This document shows, piece by piece, positions 17,600 to 25,959 of a stretch of 64,000 bases of DNA; position 1 is the stretch's first letter, and the number at the start of each line of letters is the position of its first letter. The notes under the pieces are model-generated. The model was not told the DNA's origin, did not search any database, and was given only the letters and a program-made list of their open reading frames with translations. The position numbers were made by a program, and so were the translations under genes. The stretch is from Ketobacter sp. MCCC 1A13808 (GTDB lineage Bacteria; Pseudomonadota; Gammaproteobacteria; Pseudomonadales; Ketobacteraceae). The stretch spans positions 62,001 through 126,000 of the forward strand of contig NZ_VRKW01000007.1 in the NCBI RefSeq assembly GCF_009746715.1. Reading direction: 5' to 3'.

Positions 17600-17957
17600 A
17601 TACAATACCCACATCGCAATTCCGGAACCCAACGCTTTGCCATTATTCCAACGTATCAGCACCGCCCTACTTCTCGCCGTTACCGTTACCGGTTCTTATC
17701 TCTTGGTAGCGAGTGTATTCGTCCGCCATGACACCCATATGCAGAACGTCATTCTTTACGATAACTACCAGTTCCTCTATCAGCTTTTACCGATATTGGC
17801 GGGCGTTTTTGTGGTGGGACTCTACCTGGGAAAAAATCGTGCCTATAGCGTTTTCTGTACTATTTTTGGTAAAAACAATCAGGTGCATTTCACCTTCACT
17901 GCACTCTATTGGTTTACCGTACTGGCCACTTATTTAAGCTTTTTTTACGGGCAATAA
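17589..17957 (+). CDS. Small integral membrane protein, unknown
   Basis: I do not recognise the family. The 122-residue frame has about three hydrophobic segments (ALLLAVTVTGSYLLVASVF, LLPILAGVFVVGLYLG and a C-terminal ALYWFTVLATYLSFF). Its TTG start at 17589 overlaps the nsrR stop by 11 bp, so it may be translationally coupled, but no ribosome site is obvious. Position suggests co-transcription with nsrR and perhaps a link to NO or respiration. That is inference only. Confidence 0.55.
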   Translation: MQNKYNTHIAIPEPNALPLFQRISTALLLAVTVTGSYLLVASVFVRHDTHMQNVILYDNYQFLYQLLPILAGVFVVGLYLGKNRAYSVFCTIFGKNNQVHFTFTALYWFTVLATYLSFFYGQ

Positions 17958-17998
17958 AGGCATGAAATGGGTGAATAGGGCCAAACCAGAGCAGCAGC

Positions 17999-18190
17999 AT
18001 GGACTATTATGAGCAAGTCAAGTTAGCCGCCCTCATCGAGACCTGTAGACAGTCCGGTTCCATGGCCGATGCAGGGCGCACGCTGTTCAATGTATCGCGA
18101 CTCGGCAAACGTTCGCAAAATGATTCGCACCGGATCAGGCAGCTACTTGCCAAATACGACCTCAGCTTTGACGATATCAAATCCCCTTAA
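17999..18190 (+). CDS. Orphan RtcR C-terminal-like DNA-binding module
   Basis: A 63-residue protein resembling the C-terminal end of the sigma54 activator RtcR (RNA-repair operon regulator). Matching features are MDYYEQVKLAALIETCRQS, MADAGRTLF and SRLGKRSQNDSHRIRQLL. The receptor (CARF-like) and AAA+ domains are absent, and a TGA lies eight codons upstream in frame, so no longer gene is present. It could be a free-standing DNA-binding protein or a relic. No rtcB or rtcA is seen nearby. No strong ribosome site is visible. Confidence 0.55.
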   Translation: MDYYEQVKLAALIETCRQSGSMADAGRTLFNVSRLGKRSQNDSHRIRQLLAKYDLSFDDIKSP

Positions 18191-18398
18191 CTCCCGCGTT
18201 ACGCCCTGTTTGCTAACGACCACCGGAGCGCAGCGGCCACCTGTCATCACAGCAGCCAATATTTACTATCCGTTCCGTCAATCTTCTGGCAAAATGTGCA
18301 CAAATAGACATTTATGTATCACACCTGATCGCTAGTCACTCAATGATAGTCCCGCCCGACCAATAATCTGATAGCAACCAACCAGCAGAGGCAATGAC

Positions 18399-19367
18399 AT
18401 GCAGTTAAAACGCTTTCAGTGTGAGGAAAGCAACCTGATCGCAGTTAAGGAAGGCAAATTGTGGTATTCCGTCGCCCAGCTTACCGGCCTGGATAACGCA
18501 AGGGAGGATATGCTCTATGTACTGGACCAATGGGCCACGTTAAAGCCTTTGGTGAGTTCTGCATTGAAATGCGATGAAAAACAGACTGCTTTGGTCCCGG
18601 CAAGCGCCACCAGCCTCCAGCCATTTGAAATACGCTCGTTAAGGGATTTTATGCTTTCAGAACAGCATGCCATCAATGCTGCACGGGGGTTCGTTAAATA
18701 TTTCAAGCCGGGATTCCTGCCCGGGGTGAAGCTGTTCGAAAAGGTGACTGGAAAGACCTTTCCCCCACTCAAGCCAAAACCGATCTGGTATCAACAGCCA
18801 ATCTACTATTTTAGTAATCATCTGAACTTGGCTGGAGACCATCAAACGATTGAGTGGCCCTCTTATTGCCGTTTCCTTGATTACGAACTGGAGCTGGCTT
18901 TCGTCATTACCAAACCACTGCGTAACGCAACGGAACAACAAGCCCGAGAGGCCATCGGGGGGTTTATGGTGCTGAATGACTTTAGCGCCAGGGATGTGCA
19001 GCTGCAGGAAATGCGCAGTGGCTTCGGTCCGCAAAAATCCAAACACTTTGTCAACGCCCTATCCCACACCGTTGCTACAGCAGATTCAATTTTACCCGTG
19101 GTCCAATCTTTGAAAGCAAAGATACTCATCAACGACCAGCAGGTGTGTTCCACCACTACTGCGGGTATGCAGCATTCCATCACAGACATACTGATGCACG
19201 CATCCCGGGATGAAACTCTTCATCCTGGCGAGGTATTTGCCACCGGTACTTTACCGAATGGCTGCGCCATGGAGAACCATTGCTGGTTAAAACCCGGCGA
19301 CACCATCGAACTCAAAATAGAAAGAATCGGCAGCCTGATAAACCGCATCGAACTAGAGCGCAGTTAA
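18399..19367 (+). CDS. Fumarylacetoacetate hydrolase family protein
   Basis: Metal-dependent hydrolase or isomerase of the FAH fold, 322 residues. The catalytic domain (about 130-315) shows the metal-binding DYELELAFVI, NDFSARDVQ, and a C-terminal EVFATGTLPNGC with LKPGDTIEL. The N-terminal 120 residues form the variable lid domain. AGAGG lies seven nt before the ATG. It is flanked by intergenic gaps of about 210 bp on each side, so it is probably monocistronic. The substrate cannot be told. Related enzymes act on diketo acids in aromatic catabolism. Confidence 0.88.
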   Translation: MQLKRFQCEESNLIAVKEGKLWYSVAQLTGLDNAREDMLYVLDQWATLKPLVSSALKCDEKQTALVPASATSLQPFEIRSLRDFMLSEQHAINAARGFVKYFKPGFLPGVKLFEKVTGKTFPPLKPKPIWYQQPIYYFSNHLNLAGDHQTIEWPSYCRFLDYELELAFVITKPLRNATEQQAREAIGGFMVLNDFSARDVQLQEMRSGFGPQKSKHFVNALSHTVATADSILPVVQSLKAKILINDQQVCSTTTAGMQHSITDILMHASRDETLHPGEVFATGTLPNGCAMENHCWLKPGDTIELKIERIGSLINRIELERS

Positions 19368-19407
19368 GTACCTGTTCCGGTTTTGTGCCATTATTCTGTC
19401 TGTAATT

Positions 19408-19456
19408 TGCACCCGCTACCTAACCCGATTCTGAGCGACATTTTTCTGCACCCGCT
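19408..19456. repeat. Pair of 10-bp direct repeats upstream of the diguanylate cyclase
   Basis: TGCACCCGCT occurs at 19408-19417 and again at 19447-19456, with starts 39 bp apart, in the non-coding gap before the GGDEF gene. They could be binding sites or chance. Confidence 0.4.
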
Positions 19457-19582
19457 TTGTAACCACCCTGAAAAGATACGTAGCCAAATCCACAATTAGG
19501 GTAATCTATTTTTAATACCCCGTGCCAGGTTGCCGCTTGCTCCTATACTGGAAGTATTCCTTTCTGAGTAGTTGCGCATCAC

Positions 19583-21487
19583 GTGATTCGAGTTTTATGG
19601 TCCGCATTAACGCTGTTACACCTGATGGTGATTGCCTTGGCGCTGTCGCCATCGGCTTTTGCTGTACAGCCCAATGAAATTATCCGGATCGGCGATTCAC
19701 CCCGCATTAACCTGCAAGCAAAACACACCGCGTACTTCGTAGAACATGAAAGTCTCGATCCGGCACAGATTATTTCAGACTCCTCGATTCAATGGCAACA
19801 AATACACAGCAAAACCATCAACATTGGCATGCAAACGTCGCCTATGTGGTTCCGCTTTGAGTTGCACAACACAATGGCGACTAAGGTCAGGCGTCTTATC
19901 GAAATCCGTTGGAACAATTTTGAGGAAATTGCATTATATGAGCGCTATGGTAACCAGGCAGCCGATCAATACACGTTGGCGGAAAAAGGACAAAAAAGCT
20001 CGAGCCAACTGTTTTATATCAATCTGGAACCAGGTCAATCCACCGAATTATTCCTGCGCATTAAATGCCAGAATCAAATATTCCTACCGATATTCATTTG
20101 GCAGCAAGAGGTATTTACAACCGCACATGCCAATCTCTTAAACTGGTATTTTCTGGCGTTTGGCGCACTGCTGTCACTCACCTTATACAACCTGTCGCTA
20201 TTTATATTTACGCGGGAAAAAACCTACTTTTATTACACGTTCTATGCCATTTCAGTCATCATCTATGAATTGGGGATGACCGGTATAGGCAGCCGCTATG
20301 TGTGGGACACCTTGCCCTGGATGCACAAGAATGGCTTTGCTCTGGGCGTGAACCTCTGTTTCTTTAGCGCAGCATTGTTCTTTCGCGAATTTTTGGAAAT
20401 AAAGTCCTACACCAAATGGATAACCATTGCCTGGTACGTCATTGTCGGCTACTGGGCACTCGGGCTGCTTAGCCTCGTGTTCCTTGGCTGGTTCCCCAGC
20501 TTTGCCTTGGAAAGCTCATTAATAACCTGCATTTGTGCCGTAATCGGTACTATATGGCTGCTAGCGCTTGGCAGTATATCTGCCCGATACTACGCCGTTG
20601 CCTGGGGAACGTTGATCGTATTCACCATGGCCACCCTTTCGATGATTGCCGGTTTTACTCCTTACAGTGAAATTACAGAATATTGTCAAATGGCCGGTTT
20701 TTTGGCTGAAATGCTCTTACTCTCAATCGCGTTAGCCGCCCGCATCAACCGGGAGCGCTTGCACCGGGAACAGCAGCAACAGGAAACGCTGATTCTGCAG
20801 ATGGAGATCAGCAGAGAGCGGGAAAACAAAATAAGGGCGCAAGAACATATCCTGAAACTTGAAAAAGAAACCAACCTGGATTTAGAAAAACGGGTACAGG
20901 TGCGAACGCAGGAGCTTCACCAAGCGATGCGCGATCTCCAGTTAGCGAACAAGGAAATGTCGAAACTGTCCGTTACAGACTCGCTGACTCAAGTCCATAA
21001 CCGTCGCTATTTCGATGACGTACTTGACAGAGAAATTACCCGTGCGAGTCGGTCACAAAAACCGCTTGCACTAATACTTATTGATATCGACCACTTCAAG
21101 CAATTTAACGACAATTATGGCCACCTGGTGGGAGATGAATGCCTGCGTACAGTGGCACTGGCTTTGCAAAATGGAATATCGCGTAAAAGTGATTTAGTGG
21201 CGCGCTACGGCGGTGAGGAATTTGCGGTCATACTGCCGGACACGAATGCTGCAGAAGCGTTTACGGTAGCAGAAAAAATAAGAACCACGATCCAATCCCT
21301 GGAATTCACCCATCAGGGCATTCGCGTGCCGATCAGCGCCAGTTTGGGAATAGCCACCGTTGTGCCGGACCAGGCGTTCCGTCCGACCGGCTTGATTCAA
21401 TTGGCTGATTCCGCTCTATATCAAGCTAAAGACCAAGGCCGCAATCGTTGCGTTGCCGTTGGCAACTCACATAAACGTGCAAACTAA
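19583..21487 (+). CDS. 7TM-DISM diguanylate cyclase
   Basis: Makes cyclic di-GMP. A signal peptide (residues 1-27, ending SAFA) leads to a periplasmic 7TMR-DISMED2 sensor (about 35-160), a seven-helix membrane domain (about 180-385), a coiled-coil segment rich in Glu and Gln (about 390-455) and a GGDEF domain. The active-site loop is GGEEF at 543-547. The inhibitory I-site RxxD is present at Arg534-Asp537, exactly five residues before it, so product inhibition is expected. The start is GTG 19583. DISMED2 domains often bind carbohydrate-like ligands. Confidence 0.93.
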   Translation: MIRVLWSALTLLHLMVIALALSPSAFAVQPNEIIRIGDSPRINLQAKHTAYFVEHESLDPAQIISDSSIQWQQIHSKTINIGMQTSPMWFRFELHNTMATKVRRLIEIRWNNFEEIALYERYGNQAADQYTLAEKGQKSSSQLFYINLEPGQSTELFLRIKCQNQIFLPIFIWQQEVFTTAHANLLNWYFLAFGALLSLTLYNLSLFIFTREKTYFYYTFYAISVIIYELGMTGIGSRYVWDTLPWMHKNGFALGVNLCFFSAALFFREFLEIKSYTKWITIAWYVIVGYWALGLLSLVFLGWFPSFALESSLITCICAVIGTIWLLALGSISARYYAVAWGTLIVFTMATLSMIAGFTPYSEITEYCQMAGFLAEMLLLSIALAARINRERLHREQQQQETLILQMEISRERENKIRAQEHILKLEKETNLDLEKRVQVRTQELHQAMRDLQLANKEMSKLSVTDSLTQVHNRRYFDDVLDREITRASRSQKPLALILIDIDHFKQFNDNYGHLVGDECLRTVALALQNGISRKSDLVARYGGEEFAVILPDTNAAEAFTVAEKIRTTIQSLEFTHQGIRVPISASLGIATVVPDQAFRPTGLIQLADSALYQAKDQGRNRCVAVGNSHKRAN

Positions 21488-21618
21488 ACAAAGTTGTTTA
21501 CCCCCTCCCGACCGTTCATTCAGCACTGACTATTGACTCACTCCAATTACCGTTATATTTTGTATGACAATAATTCAGGGCTGAGTCCCTGCCCCCATCA
21601 GTCCCAGGAGTAACGGCT

Positions 21619-22131
21619 TTGCCACACAAGCCTTCATCGAGACATCGCCCAGCACGGGGCGACGCTGGATCACCCCGCCGGCGCGGGCGTAAACCTGCGT
21701 CGGACGAAGAGCGTAAGGACCGGATTATTCAGGCTCGGGTGCCGGAGGACCTGGAAACCACCTTAAAACAGGCCGCTGAAAAACGACGTATGTCAGTATC
21801 TCATCTGATCCGGAATGTTCTGGAGGATACTTTTACGCTAGTGGATCATATTGTTGCCGATTCCAGCGCACTGGTGGAACAGGTGAGCCGCGATGCCAAA
21901 CGGGTTGCAGCCAGTGTTCGTGGTGACGGCGATGCGCCGCAAAAAACACAGGCAACGGAGCCGGCCCTTGAAAATATCGAAGCCTGGCAAGATGTTATTG
22001 TTAATAAACCGGGGCTGTGCATTGAATGTGCCGCACAACTAAAACGCGGGCAGCGGGCCTATCGAGGCCTGAGCCAGCAACCAGGTACCGCCCCCGTCTG
22101 GCTATGCGGAGACTGCATTGAAAAGCTTTAG
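21619..22131 (+). CDS. Ribbon-helix-helix-like protein with C-terminal zinc ribbon
   Basis: A 170-residue basic protein. The N-terminus is Arg/Lys/Pro-rich (RRRGRKPASDEERKD), followed by a ribbon-helix-helix-like stretch (IIQARVPEDLETTLKQAAEKRRMSVSHLIRNVL, about residues 36-68), a linker, and a C-terminal CIEC...CGDC pair that could hold zinc. The TTG start is supported by AGGAG eight nt upstream. A DNA-binding regulator is likely. Targets are unknown, though it may act on itself or on the following kinase gene. Two terminator hairpins follow. Confidence 0.75.
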   Translation: MPHKPSSRHRPARGDAGSPRRRGRKPASDEERKDRIIQARVPEDLETTLKQAAEKRRMSVSHLIRNVLEDTFTLVDHIVADSSALVEQVSRDAKRVAASVRGDGDAPQKTQATEPALENIEAWQDVIVNKPGLCIECAAQLKRGQRAYRGLSQQPGTAPVWLCGDCIEKL

Positions 22132-22145
22132 CCCTTATTGTTGAA

Positions 22146-22190
22146 GACGATTTTATATATCGTCGAGCAACCGGTTGATCCGGTTTTTTT
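22146..22190 (+). terminator. Tandem hairpins ending the RHH/zinc-ribbon gene
   Basis: First hairpin GACGAT/ATCGTC with a 7-nt loop (22146-22164). The second is AACCGG/CCGGTT with a 5-nt loop (22169-22185), followed by five further T residues (22186-22190), a standard intrinsic terminator. Confidence 0.75.
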
Positions 22191-22265
22191 ATAACTTAAT
22201 TTGTATTACAAAAAATGACAAAGTCAAAACCGACTGACCAAAGTGCATACGACCAGGAGCACAAT

Positions 22266-23801
22266 ATGGATACAACCTCAACACAGCCGCCCCGACAGGA
22301 CGGCCTTCGGGTATGGCTGAATGTAATGAATGCCTCACTTTCGGCCCTGGAACAAACAGTTTGGCAGGGCCGGGAATTGGCCGAACAGGCCGTAACCGCC
22401 TGGAAGAAATTAGCGCAGGGTGCAGAGGGTGCGCGCGAAGAGTATCAAGCGATTGCGGCACAGGCTGCGCAATGGCCCGAACGGGTTCAACGTATGAAAC
22501 AAACCGGATGGATGCTGACTAAAGTAGTCGGGAGCTACCGGTTGTGGGGAATTAGATCTGCGTTTATCCCACACCGCAAAACGGAACGCGCTTTTAATAA
22601 GCTGCACCGAAAAAATGCCCGCTTATTCCGGGACGTTTCGCTGACACAAGGCGGCGCCTTCCTCAAGGTCGGTCAGTTGCTATCAGCCCGGGCTGATATT
22701 CTACCCAAGCCCTGGATAGAAGAGTTGCGGGTGCTACAGGACCAGGCAAAACCGGTTCCGTTCAGCGATATTCGCAGCACCATAGAAGCGGAGTTGCAAG
22801 ATACGCTGGAAAACCTATTCCTTTCATTTGACCAACAACCCATTGCTGCAGCCAGCATAGGACAGGTGCACAGCGCGCAACTCCATGATGGACGCCGGGT
22901 AGCCGTTAAGGTTCAACGACCGGGCCTGGAGCACATTATGGATTTGGACATGGGCATGCTGAAACTGTTCGCCAACAGCATCGAATCCATGCTGCCGCCC
23001 ACTGATCTTGACACCATCACCGGAGAAATCGAGCGTTCCATTCGTGAAGAACTGGACTACCGGACTGAAGCAAAATGGATGCAACAAATTGCCGATTTTC
23101 TGGAACCGGTTAACGGTGTGGTGGTGCCCCACCCTATTGCCCGCTACAACACCAAAAAGGTTCTGGTGAGTCAGTTTATCGACGGCACACCCCTGATGAC
23201 CGCGCTGGACCAGCGACAGGCTGACGGTGATTTTGCCGGTGTGTCCGATTTGTTGGGCCGCTTACTGGATCTGTATTTGCGTCAAGTGCTTCAATCCGGC
23301 GTATTCCAGGCTGACCCCCATCCAGGAAATTTTCTGGTCACCGCCAATAATGAACTCGTATTGCTGGATTTCGGCTGCACTATGCAGTTGACCGACGAAT
23401 TTCGTGAGGGCTACTTTCAGGTACTGGGTGCTGCATTAATGGGCGAACGTGATACCATGTCCACCACTTTGCTAAAGATGGGCTTCAAAACCCGCAGTGG
23501 CAATCCGGATACATTATTGGCATTTGCGGACGCCCTTTTATCTCAAATACAAAAGGCCGCATTCAAACTGAGCAGCGAAGACGGTTACTGGCCCACGCCT
23601 GCCGAGATAGCTGCACAGGCGAAAGAGCTAATGATGAAAGCCGAAGCCGATCCGGTAGAAAAATTGCCAGCTGAATTCATAATGCTGGCACGCGTGTTCA
23701 CAACTCTCGGTGGTTTATTTGTTCATTACAAACCCAAGCTCGACGTTAATCAATATCTGTTCCCGCATCTGGTCGGACCCGCACTCAGCCAGGCCTTATA
23801 A
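22266..23801 (+). CDS. ABC1/UbiB-like atypical kinase family protein
   Basis: Member of the AarF/UbiB/COQ8 family of protein-kinase-like ATPases. Family signatures are visible: LKVGQLLSARADILP (KxGQ), AAASIGQVH (Ala-rich nucleotide loop), VAVKVQRPG, FQADPHPGNFL and LLDFG. ATG 22266 is preferred since AGGAG lies six nt upstream. A frame from 22215 has no ribosome site. It is about 510 residues and lacks an obvious C-terminal membrane pair of true UbiB. There are no ubiquinone genes beside it, so I do not call it ubiB. It is followed 21 bp later by an efflux pump gene. Confidence 0.88.
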   Translation: MDTTSTQPPRQDGLRVWLNVMNASLSALEQTVWQGRELAEQAVTAWKKLAQGAEGAREEYQAIAAQAAQWPERVQRMKQTGWMLTKVVGSYRLWGIRSAFIPHRKTERAFNKLHRKNARLFRDVSLTQGGAFLKVGQLLSARADILPKPWIEELRVLQDQAKPVPFSDIRSTIEAELQDTLENLFLSFDQQPIAAASIGQVHSAQLHDGRRVAVKVQRPGLEHIMDLDMGMLKLFANSIESMLPPTDLDTITGEIERSIREELDYRTEAKWMQQIADFLEPVNGVVVPHPIARYNTKKVLVSQFIDGTPLMTALDQRQADGDFAGVSDLLGRLLDLYLRQVLQSGVFQADPHPGNFLVTANNELVLLDFGCTMQLTDEFREGYFQVLGAALMGERDTMSTTLLKMGFKTRSGNPDTLLAFADALLSQIQKAAFKLSSEDGYWPTPAEIAAQAKELMMKAEADPVEKLPAEFIMLARVFTTLGGLFVHYKPKLDVNQYLFPHLVGPALSQAL

Positions 23802-23822
23802 TCCAACACAGGTGGGCTGTCT

Positions 23823-25016
23823 ATGAAAGCAGCCCCACTGGCAGAGTTCGTTGCTATCGCTGCGGCCATGATTTCACTGGTCGCATTATCCATCGATGCC
23901 ATGCTTCCCGCCCTTCCTGATATCGGTCAGGAATTCGCACTCAGCGATAACAACGATCAGCAATTGGTGATCACGTTGCTTTTCCTCGGCCTCGGTATCG
24001 GCCAGTTGGTTTATGGCCCCATGTCGGATGCCACCGGACGCAAGCCTGCCATCTACACCGGTTTTTTTATCTTCTTTATCGGAACGGTTATCTGTCTGTT
24101 TGCGCCCACTTTTTATCTGATGCTGGTGGGTCGCTTTCTTCAGGGGTTGGGTGCTGCCAGTCCGCGCATTGTGATGATGGCGGTGATCCGCGACCGCTTT
24201 CAGGGCACGACCATGGCGCAAGTCATGTCCTTCATTATGGCAGTGTTTATTCTAATACCGGCGCTGGCCCCCTTAATGGGCCAGGGCATTTTACTGCTCG
24301 GCTCCTGGCATATGATCTTTTTAGTGATTCTGATATACGGGTTCGTCACACTGACCTGGTTTGCTCTCCGGCAACCCGAAACGCTGGCGCCGGAAAACCG
24401 CAACGGGCTGACACCGCGCGACTTTTTAACCGGCATAAAATTCATAGCGGGAGAAAAGCTAACGGTGGGGGCGATCCTGGTTATGGGCATGGTGTTCGGA
24501 GGCTTTGTCGGCTACCTGGGCAGCGCCCAACAAATTTTTGTGGACCATTATCAAACCGGAAAAGCGTTTCCGTTCTATTTCGCAATGATCGCATTGGCAA
24601 TCGGCTTTGCATCGATCGTCAATTCAAAGCTGGTGGTACGGTACGGCGTTAATTCTGTCAGCATGAGCGCGTTGATTATCCAAACTATTTTGTCCGCGAT
24701 TATGCTGCCGATCTTCATATTGGTATTCCAGAACCATCCGCCATTGTGGTTATTTCTGACCTATTGTCTCCCTTTGTTTTTCTCCCTGGGTTTGCAGTTC
24801 GGTAACCTGAATGCCCTGGCCATGAAACCTCTGGGGCATATCGCGGGTCTGGGAGCATCGGTCTGCGGCGCCGTCTCGACCACCCTCGCCGTGCCAGTGG
24901 GAACGTTGGTCGGGCAAGCCTATGACGGTACTCCAGTGCCTCTGACCGCAGCATTTTTAGTATTCGGTATTGTGGGCAGCTTGATATTCTATCGATTGTG
25001 CCGCGAGAACGATTGA
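23823..25016 (+). CDS. Bcr/CflA-family MFS drug efflux transporter
   Basis: Major-facilitator exporter with twelve predicted membrane helices in 397 residues. The N-terminal SIDAMLPALPDIGQEF and the loop 2-3 motif GPMSDATGRKP are typical of the Bcr/CflA drug:H+ antiporters, as is QGLGAASPRIVMMAVIRDRF. It lies 21 bp after the ABC1 kinase gene on the same strand. Its last 60 bp overlap the convergent LRAT-like gene. Confidence 0.9.
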   Translation: MKAAPLAEFVAIAAAMISLVALSIDAMLPALPDIGQEFALSDNNDQQLVITLLFLGLGIGQLVYGPMSDATGRKPAIYTGFFIFFIGTVICLFAPTFYLMLVGRFLQGLGAASPRIVMMAVIRDRFQGTTMAQVMSFIMAVFILIPALAPLMGQGILLLGSWHMIFLVILIYGFVTLTWFALRQPETLAPENRNGLTPRDFLTGIKFIAGEKLTVGAILVMGMVFGGFVGYLGSAQQIFVDHYQTGKAFPFYFAMIALAIGFASIVNSKLVVRYGVNSVSMSALIIQTILSAIMLPIFILVFQNHPPLWLFLTYCLPLFFSLGLQFGNLNALAMKPLGHIAGLGASVCGAVSTTLAVPVGTLVGQAYDGTPVPLTAAFLVFGIVGSLIFYRLCREND

Positions 25017-25460
25017 GTCGTACTTACGGGTGCTGTTGCAAAACAACAATCCGCCCACGCCTCCGGCTAAAGCGGTAAATATCCAGGCTTTACCGCGTAA
25101 CCGGCTGCCGGCCAAGGCACCGGACATCATACCCAGCAGCACGCTTCTTACCTGTGGGCTATGCTGGCGGCCCTTAATCAGCAGCATGGCCAAATGCTCG
25201 CAATTATTCGCTAACAAATGATAGCCAGCCGACTTATCCAGAATTTCGTGCAGTCGTTCTGTCAGCAGATCCACGTTTTCGCGGGACACCCGCACCACTT
25301 TAACCGGCTTATTGTCTGCAAACTGCTGAAAATCCTCGATCGCTACTCCACCACCCGGGCGATTATGCAGTACCTGCCCATTGCCGATATACACCCCCGC
25401 ATGCTGCACCAGGCCTTTACGCCGATACAACAAATCTCCCGCCTCAAGACTGGCATTCAT
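24957..25460 (-). CDS. LRAT-domain (permuted NlpC/P60) protein with hydrophobic tail
   Basis: Thiol enzyme-like protein of the LRAT superfamily, whose members are acyltransferases, phospholipases or peptidases. The catalytic His is in VQHAGVYIGNGQVLH and the nucleophile Cys in NNCEHLAMLL, as in the NCEH motif. After residue 110 come glycine-rich hydrophobic segments (LLGMMSGALAGS, FTALAGGVGGLLF) suited to membrane insertion. It is divergent from an XRE regulator whose candidate operator covers this gene's promoter. The 3' end overlaps the MFS gene by 60 bp. Substrate unknown. Confidence 0.85.
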   Translation of the reverse strand: MNASLEAGDLLYRRKGLVQHAGVYIGNGQVLHNRPGGGVAIEDFQQFADNKPVKVVRVSRENVDLLTERLHEILDKSAGYHLLANNCEHLAMLLIKGRQHSPQVRSVLLGMMSGALAGSRLRGKAWIFTALAGGVGGLLFCNSTRKYDSIVLAAQSIEYQAAHNTEY

Positions 25461-25477
25461 CCACTAAAACCCTTTAT

Positions 25478-25511
25478 GATTACGTCTAACGCATATACGT
25501 TAGACGTAATC
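25478..25511. promoter_or_regulatory. 14-bp perfect dyad, candidate XRE operator
   Basis: GATTACGTCTAACG (25478-25491) is matched exactly in reverse complement at 25498-25511, with a 6-bp spacer. A further half-site CGTTAGA occurs at 25538-25544, nearer the XRE gene. The dyad starts 17 bp before the LRAT-like start codon. Confidence 0.8.
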
Positions 25512-25526
25512 GATTGGCTTTGTCAA
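25497..25526 (-). promoter_or_regulatory. Candidate promoter of the LRAT-like gene, overlapped by the dyad
   Basis: On the minus strand a consensus TTGACA box (25526-25521), an 18-nt spacer and a weak TAACGT box (25502-25497) are seen. The -10 region lies within the 14-bp dyad, so a bound repressor would block it. Confidence 0.45.
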
Positions 25527-25552
25527 TCACCCATTATCGTTAGAGCCTAGTT

Positions 25553-25936
25553 ATGAGTACTGAACAAACCACCTTTTCAGCCGTACTCGGCGTGCTGTTA
25601 GCCAATCAGCGAAAAGATCAGGAGATAGAGCAATCCGAAATGGCCGCCCGAATGGGATTATCACAGGCCAGCTATAGTCGCCTGGAAAGTGGTAAATCGG
25701 CTTTTTCAGTGGATCAGATGTATCAGGCGGCGGAAGCACTGGACCTCGATACGAAACAGCTGCATGAACAACTAAGCCAGACCATCGAACAATTAAGAAT
25801 GAATAAGGTCAGCGTGTTACCACAAATCAGGGGCAACAGCACCTTCGCCCGAACCGCAGGACGCCGCATGGGGCGTTTTATCGCAGGGGCTGCATTGGGC
25901 GCTTTGATAATCGGCCTATTAGGGAAAAACAAATGA
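25553..25936 (+). CDS. XRE-family transcriptional regulator with C-terminal membrane segment
   Basis: A 127-residue helix-turn-helix protein. The HTH_3 domain spans about residues 12-65 (SEMAARMGLSQASYSRLESGKSAFSVDQMYQAAEAL). The last 25 residues contain a single hydrophobic, glycine-rich segment (MGRFIAGAALGALIIGLLG) followed by Lys, suggesting a membrane-tethered or self-associating tail, which is unusual for XRE proteins. It is divergent from the LRAT-like gene and probably controls both through the dyad at 25478-25511. Confidence 0.85.
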   Translation: MSTEQTTFSAVLGVLLANQRKDQEIEQSEMAARMGLSQASYSRLESGKSAFSVDQMYQAAEALDLDTKQLHEQLSQTIEQLRMNKVSVLPQIRGNSTFARTAGRRMGRFIAGAALGALIIGLLGKNK

Positions 25937-25959
25937 AGCGCCCCATTAAACGTTGCGAC

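Noticed and set aside
25478-25511. Attachment site or transposon end
   Set aside because: The dyad is a single copy in a divergent promoter, with no integrase or transposase nearby. An operator fits better.
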